From Streptomyces venezuelae (GTDB taxonomy: Bacteria > Actinomycetota > Actinomycetes > Streptomycetales > Streptomycetaceae), in NCBI RefSeq assembly GCF_008642355.1, contig NZ_CP029193.1, forward strand, positions 7,464,001 through 7,528,000: DNA of 64,000 nt, read 5' to 3'. Shown piece by piece: positions 55,188 to 64,000 of this stretch. Each line of letters opens with the position of its first letter. The first letter of the stretch is position 1. Below the pieces are notes generated by a model, which was given only the letters and a program-made list of their open reading frames with translations, did not search any database and was not told where the DNA came from. A program made the translations under genes and the position numbers.

Positions 55188-56552
55188 ATGAGGACCGACA
55201 GCACGAAGTACACCAGCTTCACCGGCTGGATCGACCCGCCGGACGACGTGCAGCCCGCGCTGGACGGCGACCTCACCTGCGACATCGCCGTCATCGGCGG
55301 CGGCATGGGCGGCATGGCGGCCGCGCTGCGCCTCGCGGAGCGCGACCAGGACGTCGTCCTGCTGGAGGCCGAGTTCTGCGGCTACGGCTCGGCCTCGCGC
55401 AACGGCGGTCAGATCGCCGGGGCGCCGGGCGGCGACCTGCGGATGCTCAGCCTCCAGTCCCCGAAGAAGATGCCGGTCATGGCCAAACTGGCGGAGCACG
55501 CGGGCCGCTATGTGGAAGACCTCATCAAGAGGCACGACATCGACTGCGACTACGTGGCGAACGGCCTGGTGTGGGGTGCGGTCTCACCCCTCATGATGCT
55601 CAGGGTGCGTACCCAGGCGGCGATCCTGCGCGCCTTCGGTGGGGGCGGGACCGTCGGCACCAGGGAGGAGCTCGGCCTCCCCGCCGGCTTCGTGGGCGGG
55701 ATGCGGGAATCCATCGGCGGGATGCTGAACCCGGGGAAGCTCGCCCGTGGCGTGCGCCGCGCGCTGCTCGCGTCCTCGGCCAAGGTCTTCGAGCGGACGC
55801 GGGTGAGCGATGTCCGGCGCACAGGCGGCATCGTCGAGATCACGACACCGCACGGCACCGTGCGGGCCAACAAGGTGCTGCTCGCGACCAGCGTCTACGG
55901 CGGCGAGTGGGACATCGCGCCCAAGAACCTCGCGACGCCGCTGTACGTCATCGAGATCGAGTCGGAACCCATCGCGCCGGAGCGGCTCGCCGCGCTCAAC
56001 TGGACCAGTCGGTCCGGCATCATCACCCAGCACCAGTTGATGACCCACTACCGGCTCACCGAGCGCAACACCATCGTCTGCGGGGTCCGCAAGGCGCAGC
56101 GAGGCCGAACCTATCCGCTCCCGGACCGGGTCCCGGACCCCGATGTCGTGCGGGACATGGGGAAGGACCTGGCCAACCGGTTCCCGTCGCTGTCCGACGT
56201 GGCCATCGAACGGGCCTGGGGCGGTTGGATCGGCATCAGCCCGGACTGGCTGTCGGTCGCCGGGCAGGTGGGTGACAACGTCTTCTACGCGATGGCCTGC
56301 AACGGCCACGGCCTCTGCCAGGTGCCGTACGTGACCCATCAGCTCGCCGACTACATCGTCGACGGCGAGATGTCGGACGACCTCGCCGGCATCTGGTCGG
56401 ACGCCTCGAAGTACTCGTCGTCGATGTCGCTGCTGTTGCAGCCGTTCGTCCTCCGGGCCGTCTGGGGGCTGGACCGGTTCAACGACTTCTTCAACGGCAG
56501 CAGGACGCGGGCCCGGCGGGCGCGCCGCCGTGGCAGGCGCGGGGGTTCCTGA
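55188..56552 (+). CDS. FAD-dependent amine/amino acid oxidoreductase (DAO family)
   Basis: A 454-residue flavoenzyme. FAD motif IAVIGGGMGGMAAALRLAER, then EAEFCGYGSASRNGGQIAG, the signature of gamma-glutamylputrescine-oxidase-like DAO proteins. The C-terminus has FYAMACNGHGLCQVPYVTHQ and a basic tail (RTRARRARRRGRRGG). It oxidises a primary or secondary amine with O2. It follows the dehydrogenase by 50 bp with AAGGAG upstream of the ATG, so the two are probably co-transcribed. Confidence 0.88.
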   Translation: MRTDSTKYTSFTGWIDPPDDVQPALDGDLTCDIAVIGGGMGGMAAALRLAERDQDVVLLEAEFCGYGSASRNGGQIAGAPGGDLRMLSLQSPKKMPVMAKLAEHAGRYVEDLIKRHDIDCDYVANGLVWGAVSPLMMLRVRTQAAILRAFGGGGTVGTREELGLPAGFVGGMRESIGGMLNPGKLARGVRRALLASSAKVFERTRVSDVRRTGGIVEITTPHGTVRANKVLLATSVYGGEWDIAPKNLATPLYVIEIESEPIAPERLAALNWTSRSGIITQHQLMTHYRLTERNTIVCGVRKAQRGRTYPLPDRVPDPDVVRDMGKDLANRFPSLSDVAIERAWGGWIGISPDWLSVAGQVGDNVFYAMACNGHGLCQVPYVTHQLADYIVDGEMSDDLAGIWSDASKYSSSMSLLLQPFVLRAVWGLDRFNDFFNGSRTRARRARRRGRRGGS

Positions 56553-56686
56553 GGGTTCGGGCGACGCCTGCTCCGTGACGACGCGGTGTGAGATCGCCAC
56601 CCGCTACGACAAGACCGCCGGGTCCTGCGAAACAGCCGTCGCCCCCGCACCACTCCTGACGCGGGCCAGGCATGCGACGACAGGAT

Positions 56687-57295
56687 CTAGGCGGGCCTTC
56701 GCGCGGCGCGCGGCAGGGGAGGCGACAGGACCCAGAGGACCTCGCTCACCGTCGGACCCGGATTGTCGAACTGGTGAAGCGTCTGGCCGGAGAACGACGT
56801 GGACGCCCCTGCCGACAGCATCCGGGTCTCGCCCCCGACGATCAGACGGGTCGAACCGCTCAGCCCCATCGCGAAGACCGTGGCGGTGTCGAGCCGATAG
56901 GGCCCGCCGGTGCCCCCGCCCGGCTCGATCACGGAACGGAAGACCTGGAACGCCGTGGTGTCGGCGGGCGTGAGCAGGTACTCGGCCACGCCCTCACCGC
57001 CCATGTCGATCCTGCTTCCGCCGTCCACGACGTGCTCTTCGGGGTACGCGAACAGCTCCCCGACCCCGATCCGCAGCACTTCGCAGACGCGCAGCAACGT
57101 CGGGACGGACACGCTGGTGAGCCCACGCTCCAACTGGCTCAGAAAGCCCTTGGTGACCTCTGCCCGGTGCGCGACCTCCGTCAACGACAAGCCGCGGTCG
57201 AGCCTGATCTTCCGCAGCCGCGCACCCGTGGACGCTTCGAGGGCGGCGGCGCCGCGTTCCGCTCCGCCTGCTGTCCCGCCGTCACCGATGGACAT
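56687..57295 (-). CDS. XRE-cupin transcriptional regulator
   Basis: A 202-residue regulator. N-terminal helix-turn-helix (about 23-80; RLRKIRLDRGLSLTEVAHRA, KGFLSQLERGLTSVSVPTL). C-terminal cupin (about 110-190; RSVIEPGGGTGGPYRLDTAT, GGETRMLSAGASTSFSG, LHQFDNPG). XRE-cupin proteins such as PuuR commonly govern catabolism of amines or amino acids, with the cupin binding the ligand. Divergent from the PucR gene; the operator at 57483 lies between them. Confidence 0.88.
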   Translation of the reverse strand: MSIGDGGTAGGAERGAAALEASTGARLRKIRLDRGLSLTEVAHRAEVTKGFLSQLERGLTSVSVPTLLRVCEVLRIGVGELFAYPEEHVVDGGSRIDMGGEGVAEYLLTPADTTAFQVFRSVIEPGGGTGGPYRLDTATVFAMGLSGSTRLIVGGETRMLSAGASTSFSGQTLHQFDNPGPTVSEVLWVLSPPLPRAARRPA

Positions 57296-57615
57296 GGTGT
57301 GCTCACCGCCCGTCCCGAGGCCGAGGTCGTGCGCCCGTCAGGTGACGGGCCGACCCGGACGAGTCCTTTCCGTGGCACGAGGCTAAGGCATGGGCGTCAG
57401 GGGCATTCGGTGCGCCCCGGCGGAGGGTGCGACGGCGTCGAACCACTTGTGGCGCCGGTGAGGGCGTGGTACACCTGCCGCCGTTTAGTGGTAGTAAACA
57501 GCAGTCGAGGGTCCGCGCCTGTGTCGGCGGCCAGGTCGCCGACGAGCCCCTCACCTGTCCGGGACACGGCATGTCGGGAGCCTCGGCTCCCCGAGAGCAG
57601 AGGGACACTGACAAC
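57296..57615. other. Divergent regulator intergenic region
   Basis: About 320 bp between the XRE-cupin and PucR genes; both promoters must lie here. It holds the operator at 57483-57499. No further gene is seen. Confidence 0.6.
57483..57499. promoter_or_regulatory. Operator related to 52075-52091
   Basis: GTTTAGTGGTAGTAAAC: GTTTA and TAAAC arms, two differences from the site at 52075. Probably bound by the XRE-cupin or the PucR protein. Confidence 0.65.
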
Positions 57616-58851
57616 ATGGAAGAGCTGTGGCCCCCGCCCTCGCGTGAGGTCGCCGATGCGATCAGGTCCCTGTGTCAGCGCCTGCTGACGGAAACGGACG
57701 CCCTGATCGACTCCTTCGCAAGGCCCTCTCTCGTCGCCCAGAACGATCCCGCTCTCCTCACCGACGCATCGCTGGTCGAGGAGGATCGCGCGCTCAACCG
57801 CTCTGAGGTGGTCCAGTGGTTGACCGCAAACGTTCAGCAACCGGGGCGGAGGGTAGAGCCCTACGTCAGTCCGAGGACCACGGCGTACATCAACGACCTC
57901 GTCTCCCGGGGCATCGCGCCCGACTTCGGCGGTGCCTGGCGCGTGGCTCTGGGGATCGGCTGGCGGCGATGGCTGGAGGAATGCGTGGCGGACTGCGCGG
58001 ACCCCGATCTTCTCGTGGGGGTCCTGGACGTGACGGCGCAGTCGCTGGTGCAGTACGCCCTCGACTCCGTCGCGGCCCTGCGGCAAGCCGGACTCGCCGC
58101 GGCGATGGGGAACACGGATGCCGAGGGGATCGCGCTGATCCAGCTGATCGCCAGTGGGGCGCCGATGGCGGAGGACCTTGCCGAAGGACGCCTGCGCTAC
58201 CGGATGGCGCGGTGGCACGTGGGCCTCGTCCTCTGGGTCGACGATCCCCAGGAGGCCGACGCCCTGGACGAGGCGGTCGCCGCCGTGCGCTGCTCCGCCG
58301 GAGGCCGAAGCGCCCTGGTGGCGCGCGCCAGCGCCACGTCGCGGTGGATCTGGCTCTCGGGGGAAGCTGTCCCGGATCTTCACCACGTGGAGAAGGACCT
58401 CGCGGCGACCGACGCGGTCCGCGCGGCGGTGGGAAGGCCGGGCCGCGGTCTCGAAGGATTCCGCTCCAGCCACCAGGACGCCCTGGCGGCGCAGGCGCTC
58501 GTGATCCGGCTGGGTTCCGACCGGCGGTTCACCGCCTACGCCGACGTCGAGCTGATCGACGCGCTCACGAAGGACCGGCCCGGCGCGCGTCGGTTCGTCA
58601 TCAACACCCTCGGGCCGTTGGCCGAAGCCGACACAGCCCTGAGGCAGGCGCTGCTCACCTACGTGCAGTGCGGCTTCAGCACCACCCGGGCGGCCGCCGA
58701 CCTCTACGCGCACCGCAACACCGTCGAACGGCGCGTCTCACGCGCCAACGAGCTCTCCACCCTCAAGGTGGAGGACAACCCGACCCACGTGGCGGCGGCG
58801 CTCCTGGTGCTGGACATCGCGCCTGACATCGTGACGGTCGTTCCGAGTTGA
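57616..58851 (+). CDS. PucR-family transcriptional regulator
   Basis: A 411-residue regulator. The N-terminal RsbRD-like helical domain is at about 5-155 (AIRSLCQRLLTETDALIDSF, VSPRTTAYINDLVSRGI), a GGDEF-like middle at about 195-300, and a C-terminal PucR HTH_30 at about 350-400 (CGFSTTRAAADLYAHRNTVE, RRVSRANEL). PucR proteins often activate catabolic genes in response to pathway intermediates. Its place at the end of the amine/ketone cluster and the shared operator suggest it controls it. The ATG at 57616 follows GAGAGCAGAGGGA. Confidence 0.86.
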   Translation: MEELWPPPSREVADAIRSLCQRLLTETDALIDSFARPSLVAQNDPALLTDASLVEEDRALNRSEVVQWLTANVQQPGRRVEPYVSPRTTAYINDLVSRGIAPDFGGAWRVALGIGWRRWLEECVADCADPDLLVGVLDVTAQSLVQYALDSVAALRQAGLAAAMGNTDAEGIALIQLIASGAPMAEDLAEGRLRYRMARWHVGLVLWVDDPQEADALDEAVAAVRCSAGGRSALVARASATSRWIWLSGEAVPDLHHVEKDLAATDAVRAAVGRPGRGLEGFRSSHQDALAAQALVIRLGSDRRFTAYADVELIDALTKDRPGARRFVINTLGPLAEADTALRQALLTYVQCGFSTTRAAADLYAHRNTVERRVSRANELSTLKVEDNPTHVAAALLVLDIAPDIVTVVPS

Positions 58852-59094
58852 GCTTACGAAGCACGGGCTGTGGTCGGCATCTGCCGCGCAGCGTCAGTAC
58901 TCGTGCGTAGGTTCCGACCCTGGACGTTTGACAGGTCTGCGGTATGCGGACGCGGACAGGGGCTCGCTCGGGTGATGATTCATCAGGTAAGTCAGCATTC
59001 GGTCGGCACGGGCCGCAGAGCGCTCCTGGAGAATTGCCCGAAATGCCGCCGGTGACGGCGTAAAGGACCAGGTGAGGGCCGTCTAGTCCGACCC

Positions 59095-59121
59095 GAGCGA
59101 TGTTTCTCACAAACATCGTTC
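59095..59121. terminator. Terminator-like hairpin before panD
   Basis: GAGCGATGTTT and AAACATCGTTC pair over 11 positions (one G-U) with a 5-base loop CTCAC. It could end readthrough from the PucR side; absent from the duplicate at 31.1 kb. Confidence 0.5.
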
Positions 59122-59133
59122 GGCGTGTGCCGA

Positions 59134-59176
59134 TGTAAAGTCGAGGATGCCCTTGACCTGCAGAAAGCAGGCAGGG
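59134..59176 (+). promoter_or_regulatory. panD -10 region and conserved leader hairpin
   Basis: TGTAAA (59134) is a possible -10 box. The hairpin is CCCT (59150-59153), TGA, CCTGC (59157-59161), AGAAA, GCAGG (59167-59171), C, AGGG (59173-59176), 22 bp before the start codon and close to the Shine-Dalgarno. It is duplicated at 31116-31161. It may regulate translation; I do not recognise it as a named RNA family. Confidence 0.65.
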
Positions 59177-59198
59177 AGCCATCTTCGAGGAGTCCAAA

Positions 59199-59627
59199 GT
59201 GCTGCGCACTCTGTTCAAGTCCAAGATCCACCGTGCCACGGTGACCCAGGCCGACCTGCACTACGTGGGGTCCGTCACCATCGACGCGGATCTTCTCGAC
59301 GCCGCCGACCTGCTGCCCGGCGAACTCGTTCACATCGTCGATGTCACCAACGGTGCCCGGCTGGAGACGTACACCATCGAGGGGGAGCGGGGGAGCGGTG
59401 TCATCGGGATCAACGGTGCGGCCGCGCATCTCGTGCACCCCGGCGACAAGGTGATCATCATCAGCTACGCGCAGGTCGAGGACGCCGAGGCGCGGGCGCT
59501 GCGGCCGCGCGTCGTGCACGTCGACGAGAGCAACCGCGTGGTCGCCCTCGGGGACGATCCGGCGGAGGCGGTGCCGGGGGCCCCTGACATGGTGCGGAAT
59601 CCGCAGAGCCGCCGGGATGCCGTCTGA
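59199..59627 (+). CDS. panD: Aspartate 1-decarboxylase
   Basis: 142 residues, the standard PanD length. [20 protein letters not shown] includes catalytic Lys9; the self-cleavage site is Gly24-Ser25 in YVGSVTID, where Ser25 becomes the pyruvoyl cofactor. [20 protein letters not shown] is the conserved core. It makes beta-alanine from L-aspartate for pantothenate and CoA. GTG start at 59199 with GAGGAG upstream. Its stop overlaps the next gene's start by one base. Confidence 0.95.
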   Translation: MLRTLFKSKIHRATVTQADLHYVGSVTIDADLLDAADLLPGELVHIVDVTNGARLETYTIEGERGSGVIGINGAAAHLVHPGDKVIIISYAQVEDAEARALRPRVVHVDESNRVVALGDDPAEAVPGAPDMVRNPQSRRDAV

Positions 59628-60307
59628 TGGACGCGCTGGGGCTTCTCCATACCTCTCCCGTGCACGTGCCCGTCTTCGACGGTCTGCGGGCCTCGGAGCA
59701 TCCGGGGCTCGAACTCCGTCACCACGTGGAGGAGGAGCTCCTGGCCCGGGCCCGGCGTGAAGGGCCGGACGCCGTCGTCCCCGCGGTACGGGCGGCCCTT
59801 CAGCGCGTTGCCGACGGCGGTGACGCGGGCAGAGGTGGGCGCGCGGTCCGTGCCGTGCTGTGCACGTGTTCCACCATCGGAGGCGTCGCCGAGGCGCTGG
59901 GGAGCGAACTGGGCGTCCCGGTGGTCCGGGTCGACCGGCCCATGGCGGCCGCGGCCGTCGCCGCAGGCCCCCGGGTCGTCCTCCTCGCCACGGTCGCGTC
60001 CACCGTCGGGCCGACCTCCGCGCTCGTCGAGGAGGAGGCGCGGCGGGCCGGGCGGGATGTCTCCGTGCGGGCCGCGGTGGTCGAGGAGGCCTGGGGCCGG
60101 TTCGAGGCGGGGGACGCCACCGGGTATGCGGAAGGCGTGGCCCGAGCGGTGCGCGATGTGCGCGACGCCGACGTGATCGTGCTGGCGCAGGCCTCCATGG
60201 CGGGGGCGGAGGCGCTGGTTCCGGAGGTGCGGGTGCCGGTGCTCTCCAGTCCCCGGCTCGGGCTCACGGCCGCGGTCGCGCTGGTCGCGGGGAGCGGGCG
60301 AGGGTAG
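59627..60307 (+). CDS. Asp/Glu racemase-fold protein, one catalytic Cys missing
   Basis: A 226-residue protein. Phrases VLCTCSTIGGVAEALGSELG and VPVVRVDRPMAAAAV match the first half of Asp/Glu/hydantoin racemases, with Cys79 and Cys81. In the second half, where racemases have a second catalytic Cys, it has Ala189 (VIVLAQASMAGAEAL). A two-Cys racemase mechanism is therefore unlikely; a decarboxylase- or isomerase-like or regulatory role is possible. The ATG overlaps the panD stop (TGATGG), implying coupled translation and a link with aspartate or beta-alanine. Confidence 0.78.
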   Translation: MDALGLLHTSPVHVPVFDGLRASEHPGLELRHHVEEELLARARREGPDAVVPAVRAALQRVADGGDAGRGGRAVRAVLCTCSTIGGVAEALGSELGVPVVRVDRPMAAAAVAAGPRVVLLATVASTVGPTSALVEEEARRAGRDVSVRAAVVEEAWGRFEAGDATGYAEGVARAVRDVRDADVIVLAQASMAGAEALVPEVRVPVLSSPRLGLTAAVALVAGSGRG

Positions 60308-60447
60308 GCCCGGGGGTGGTGCGGAGCGTCCGTCCCGCTGCCGGGTGGCTGTCGCGGGCAGGGCGCCGCGAACCGTGGAAGGCTTGGGCACGGGGGCCTC
60401 GGGTACGCGGGGAGGAACCGCTGGCGTACCACTGATGGAGGAGTGCA

Positions 60448-60669
60448 ATGACTCAACCGTTCCCCGATCCCGCACCGACTCCGGGGCCGGTCAGGCCCTT
60501 CCCTGACCCTGACCCCGTGCCGCCGCCCGAGCCGGAGAGGCCGTTCCCGGACCCGGATCCCGTACCGCGCCCGGGCCCGCGGCCCAGCCCGGATCCGCCG
60601 CCTCCGTCCCCCGTCCCCCAGCCGGGCCCCGACCCGGCGCCCGAGCCGCAGCCCGACCCGATGCGCTGA
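60448..60669 (+). CDS. Proline-rich repeat peptide
   Basis: 73 residues, about half proline, with Asp, Glu and few other residues. Repeated units such as PFPDPDPVP (twice) and PDP/PGP triplets; no membrane or signal segment. ATG preceded by TGGAGGAGTGCA, a strong Shine-Dalgarno, which supports translation. Unrecognised family; possibly an intrinsically disordered or adhesive peptide. GC-rich codon choice is uninformative here. Confidence 0.55.
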   Translation: MTQPFPDPAPTPGPVRPFPDPDPVPPPEPERPFPDPDPVPRPGPRPSPDPPPPSPVPQPGPDPAPEPQPDPMR

Positions 60670-60724
60670 GGCCGCGGCGGCGTGAAGGTGCGGCGGTGCG
60701 GCGTGGGCCCAACCGGCCCATGCC

Positions 60725-60790
60725 GACTCCTGCCGTGTCCCACGCCGACTCCTGCCATGTCCCACGCCGGCTCCTGCCGTGTCCCGTGGC
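60725..60790. repeat. 22-bp tandem repeat, three copies
   Basis: The unit GACTCCTGCCGTGTCCCACG plus CC occurs at 60725-60746, 60747-60768 (one change) and 60769-60790 (several changes at its end). Confidence 0.85.
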
Positions 60791-61010
60791 GCCTCCCGTC
60801 CGGGGGCGCTTCGGGCGGCGGGGTTGGGTGGGGCGCAGCTGTGTCGAGGTATGCGGCGGTACGCCGCGGCCTCCCTGGGAGGCGGACCCCTTGCCCTTTG
60901 CGCTGCCCTGGCGCCCTTCGCCGGGCTCGGACGGCTGTACCGCCTCTGTGCCTCCTTCATGGGATACGCGGACCATGAGAGGGGCAGGTGTGGACAAGCG
61001 GCAGTGTGCA

Positions 61011-61030
61011 GGCTGTCGGCTGCGACAGCC
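61011..61030. promoter_or_regulatory. Perfect inverted repeat before the esterase gene
   Basis: GGCTGTCG and CGACAGCC, 8-base perfect arms with a 4-base loop, 43 bp upstream of the GTG start. Operator or leader hairpin. Confidence 0.45.
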
Positions 61031-61073
61031 CTGACGCAGCATGCTTCCCCCCTCCGCCCAAAAGGAGCCGCCC

Positions 61074-62060
61074 GTGCCCCAGTTCGACCTCCCCCTCGAC
61101 GAACTCCGTCGCTACCGGCCCGACTTGGCCGAGCCCGACGACTTCGATTCCTTCTGGGAGAAGACGTTGTCGGAGGCGCGGCAGTATGAGCTCGACGCCC
61201 GCTTCGAGCGCGTGGAGTTGCCGTTGCGCGGGGTGCGGGTTTTCGACGTCGCCTTCGCCGGGTTCGGGGGGCATCCCGTCAAGGGGTGGCTCGTGCTGCC
61301 CGCCGGGGCCGAGGGCGAGGGGAGTGAATCGCTGCCCGTCGTCGTGGAGTACATCGGGTACGGCGGCGGGCGCGGGCTGCCCCACATGCATCTGCTGTGG
61401 GCCGCGGCCGGTTTCGCGCACTTCGTGATGGACACGCGGGGGCAGGGCAGCGGCGGGTGGGCGCAGGGCGACACGCCGGACCCCGTGGGGAGCGGGCCCG
61501 CGCACCCCGGGTTCATGACCCGCGGCATCGAGGACCCGCACGACTACTACTACCGGCGCCTGTACGTCGACGCCGTACGCGCCGTCGAGGCCGCGCGCTC
61601 CCACCCCCTCGTGGACGAGACCAAGGTCGCCGTGCTCGGCGTCAGCCAGGGCGGCGGACTCGCCCTCGCCGTCGGCGGGCTCGTGCCCGATCTCGCCGCC
61701 GTCATGGCCGACGTCCCCTTCCTGTGCGACTTCCCGCGCGCCACCACCCTCACGGACCGCCTCCCGTACAGCGAGATCGGCGCCTACCTCAAGGCCCGCC
61801 GGGGCGGCCAGGAGCGCGTGTTCCAGACCCTGTCGTACTTCGACGGCGTGCACTTCGCCGCCCGCGGACGCGCGCCCGCCCTCTTCTCCGCGGCCCTCCA
61901 GGACATGACCTGCCCGCCTTCGACGGTGTTCGCCGCCTACAACGCGTACACGGGAACGGAACGTTCCATGGAGGTGTACGCCTTCAACGATCACGAGGGC
62001 GGTGGGCCCTACCAGCAAGGCGTCCAACTGAGGTGGGTCCAGCAGTACTTGCGGTCATGA
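61074..62060 (+). CDS. Acetylxylan esterase / cephalosporin C deacetylase family
   Basis: A 328-residue alpha/beta hydrolase of carbohydrate esterase family 7. PQFDLPLDELRRYRP at the N-terminus, HFVMDTRGQGSGGW, nucleophile Ser191 in GVSQGGGLALAVGGL, DVPFLCDFPRA, and the C-terminal FNDHEGGG with the catalytic His. It removes acetyl groups from sugars or antibiotics; no signal peptide, so it acts in the cytoplasm. The GTG start at 61074 follows AAAGGAG and gives the normal family length. Confidence 0.9.
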   Translation: MPQFDLPLDELRRYRPDLAEPDDFDSFWEKTLSEARQYELDARFERVELPLRGVRVFDVAFAGFGGHPVKGWLVLPAGAEGEGSESLPVVVEYIGYGGGRGLPHMHLLWAAAGFAHFVMDTRGQGSGGWAQGDTPDPVGSGPAHPGFMTRGIEDPHDYYYRRLYVDAVRAVEAARSHPLVDETKVAVLGVSQGGGLALAVGGLVPDLAAVMADVPFLCDFPRATTLTDRLPYSEIGAYLKARRGGQERVFQTLSYFDGVHFAARGRAPALFSAALQDMTCPPSTVFAAYNAYTGTERSMEVYAFNDHEGGGPYQQGVQLRWVQQYLRS

Positions 62061-62162
62061 TCCGCAGTACTCGGGAGGGGATGATCCGCCGTACTTGAGG
62101 GGGTGATCCGCGCAACCCCCGCTCCTTCCCGCGCTCTTGTCACGGAAACACCGAGCCGCTAG

Positions 62163-63530
<1,368 letters not shown>

Positions 63531-63534
63531 GACG

Positions 63535-64000
63535 TCAGGACACCATGCGCTCGCGGCGCCCGGGGTGCCGCGTCCGCGTCCTGCGGTGGGCCGACACGGG
63601 CTGCTGAGAGGGCACCGCGGGCAGCCCGCCCGCGGTGGCGGGGCTCGGCTCCGGATCCCCCTGCGAAGGCGACTGCGAGGGCGGCTGCGAGCCCGTCGCC
63701 CCGGCGGGTGAAGGGCCCCCCTGCGCCACCGTCACCGTCGACGTCTCCCGCGCGATCCGCTCCGTCGTGAGGAGGATCAGGCCGCACGCGGCCACGACCC
63801 CGCTGCCGAGCGCCAGGACCGTGCCCGTGGCGCCGTGGCGGAAGGATTCTCCGAACAGGGTCAGACCGACCGCCGCCGCGACGACCGGGTTCACCACGGT
63901 CACCGTCGACAGCGGCGCCGCGAGGCCCGCGCCGCGGTACGAGGCCTGCGAGAGCAGCACGCCGGCCGCCGCGAGGACGGCGATCACGGCGAGACTGGGC
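63535..64000 (-). CDS. EamA/DMT-family transporter, C-terminal part (cut by window edge)
   Basis: At least 155 residues. The open frame continues past base 64000 without a stop. Visible: three or four hydrophobic helices including VLLSQASYRGAGLAAPLSTV, NPVVAAAVGLTLFGESFRHG and VLALGSGVVAACGLILL, the last part of the second EamA domain (family repeats have VVTVVNPVVAAAVG). A hydrophilic Ser/Pro/Gln tail of about 65 residues follows. Probable drug/metabolite exporter; substrate unknown. The gene ends 4 bp from the Rpf-like gene, convergently. Confidence 0.75.
   Translation of the reverse strand, partial: PSLAVIAVLAAAGVLLSQASYRGAGLAAPLSTVTVVNPVVAAAVGLTLFGESFRHGATGTVLALGSGVVAACGLILLTTERIARETSTVTVAQGGPSPAGATGSQPPSQSPSQGDPEPSPATAGGLPAVPSQQPVSAHRRTRTRHPGRRERMVS

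Larger units (their letters stand above)
58852..59198 (+). other. Region upstream of panD
   Basis: About 347 bp. It contains the hairpin at 59095-59121 and the promoter/leader at 59134-59176. Remaining sequence (58852-59090) shows no gene or strong repeat. Confidence 0.55.
60670..61073. other. Intergenic region with tandem repeats and hairpin
   Basis: No convincing gene. Holds the 22-bp tandem repeat (60725-60790) and the hairpin at 61011-61030. Confidence 0.55.

Noticed and set aside
62099..62120. GGGGGT/ACCCCC hairpin after the esterase gene
   Set aside because: Only six pairs with a 10-base loop; too weak to call a terminator without expression data.

Overview
The window is chromosomal DNA from a high-GC actinobacterium, almost certainly a Streptomyces. 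The base composition and GC-rich third codon positions fit. So do lineage-typical small proteins (DUF6328, DUF5133, DUF6479, SPW-repeat, SAM-dependent methyltransferase of the Methyltransf_19 type), a mycothiol-dependent enzyme family, a deazaflavin-dependent reductase family, DasR-like sites in front of a GH19 chitinase, and an Rpf/LysM/M23 cell-wall enzyme. I saw no rRNA, tRNA, CRISPR array, intact insertion sequence or prophage.

Layout. 0-4.8 kb: stress or housekeeping genes (DUF6328, DUF5133, aldehyde dehydrogenase, CBS protein) and a divergent TetR/NTF2-like pair with three copies of one palindromic operator. 4.9-12.7 kb: secreted chitinase, FadR-type regulator translationally coupled to an MFS exporter, GNAT enzyme, an ABC exporter with a SoxR-type promoter, a Tat-exported phosphoesterase. 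12.7-25.4 kb: Clp ATPase, topoisomerase IB, SPW protein, a wrecked short-chain dehydrogenase, second CBS protein, mycothiol enzyme, methyltransferase, a wrecked SMI1/KNR4 gene, glycosyltransferase, vanadium haloperoxidase. 25.5-32.3 kb: amidohydrolase, TetR, NCS1 permease, GNAT, ZIP transporter, a truncated duplicate of the panD promoter-leader-start region, DUF1345 protein. 32.3-37.6 kb: zinc alcohol dehydrogenase divergent from a self-sufficient CYP102-like P450, with a TetR gene whose own promoter carries the same type of operator as the dehydrogenase/P450 promoter region.

37.6-58.9 kb is the most distinctive part. A minus-strand operon encodes an EthA-like Baeyer-Villiger monooxygenase, alpha/beta hydrolase, flavin amine oxidase, small membrane protein, aldehyde dehydrogenase, zinc alcohol dehydrogenase, class III aminotransferase and acyl-CoA ligase. 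Read as chemistry this is amine to ketone to ester or lactone to hydroxy-acid to acid to acyl-CoA, the same logic as cyclohexylamine/cyclohexanone degradation. A PhyH-family dioxygenase and a dehydrogenase plus FAD-oxidoreductase pair lie on either side. All three transcription units start with a near-identical module of about 105 bp containing a perfect 13-bp inverted repeat, so they look like one regulon. Both transporters of the cluster (SSS symporter, APC permease) carry frameshifts, and a mosaic PucR/SpoIIE-like regulator gene is destroyed. A cupin-XRE and a PucR regulator sit divergently at the right-hand end, with an operator that is repeated at 52 kb.

58.9-64 kb: panD with a conserved leader hairpin, coupled to a racemase-like gene; a proline-rich peptide gene; a carbohydrate esterase; an Rpf/LysM/M23 cell-wall enzyme; and the C-terminal part of an EamA-type transporter cut by the window edge.

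Limits: all family calls are from reading the translations, with no database search. Frameshifts could in part be assembly errors. Starts were chosen from Shine-Dalgarno spacing and family length.
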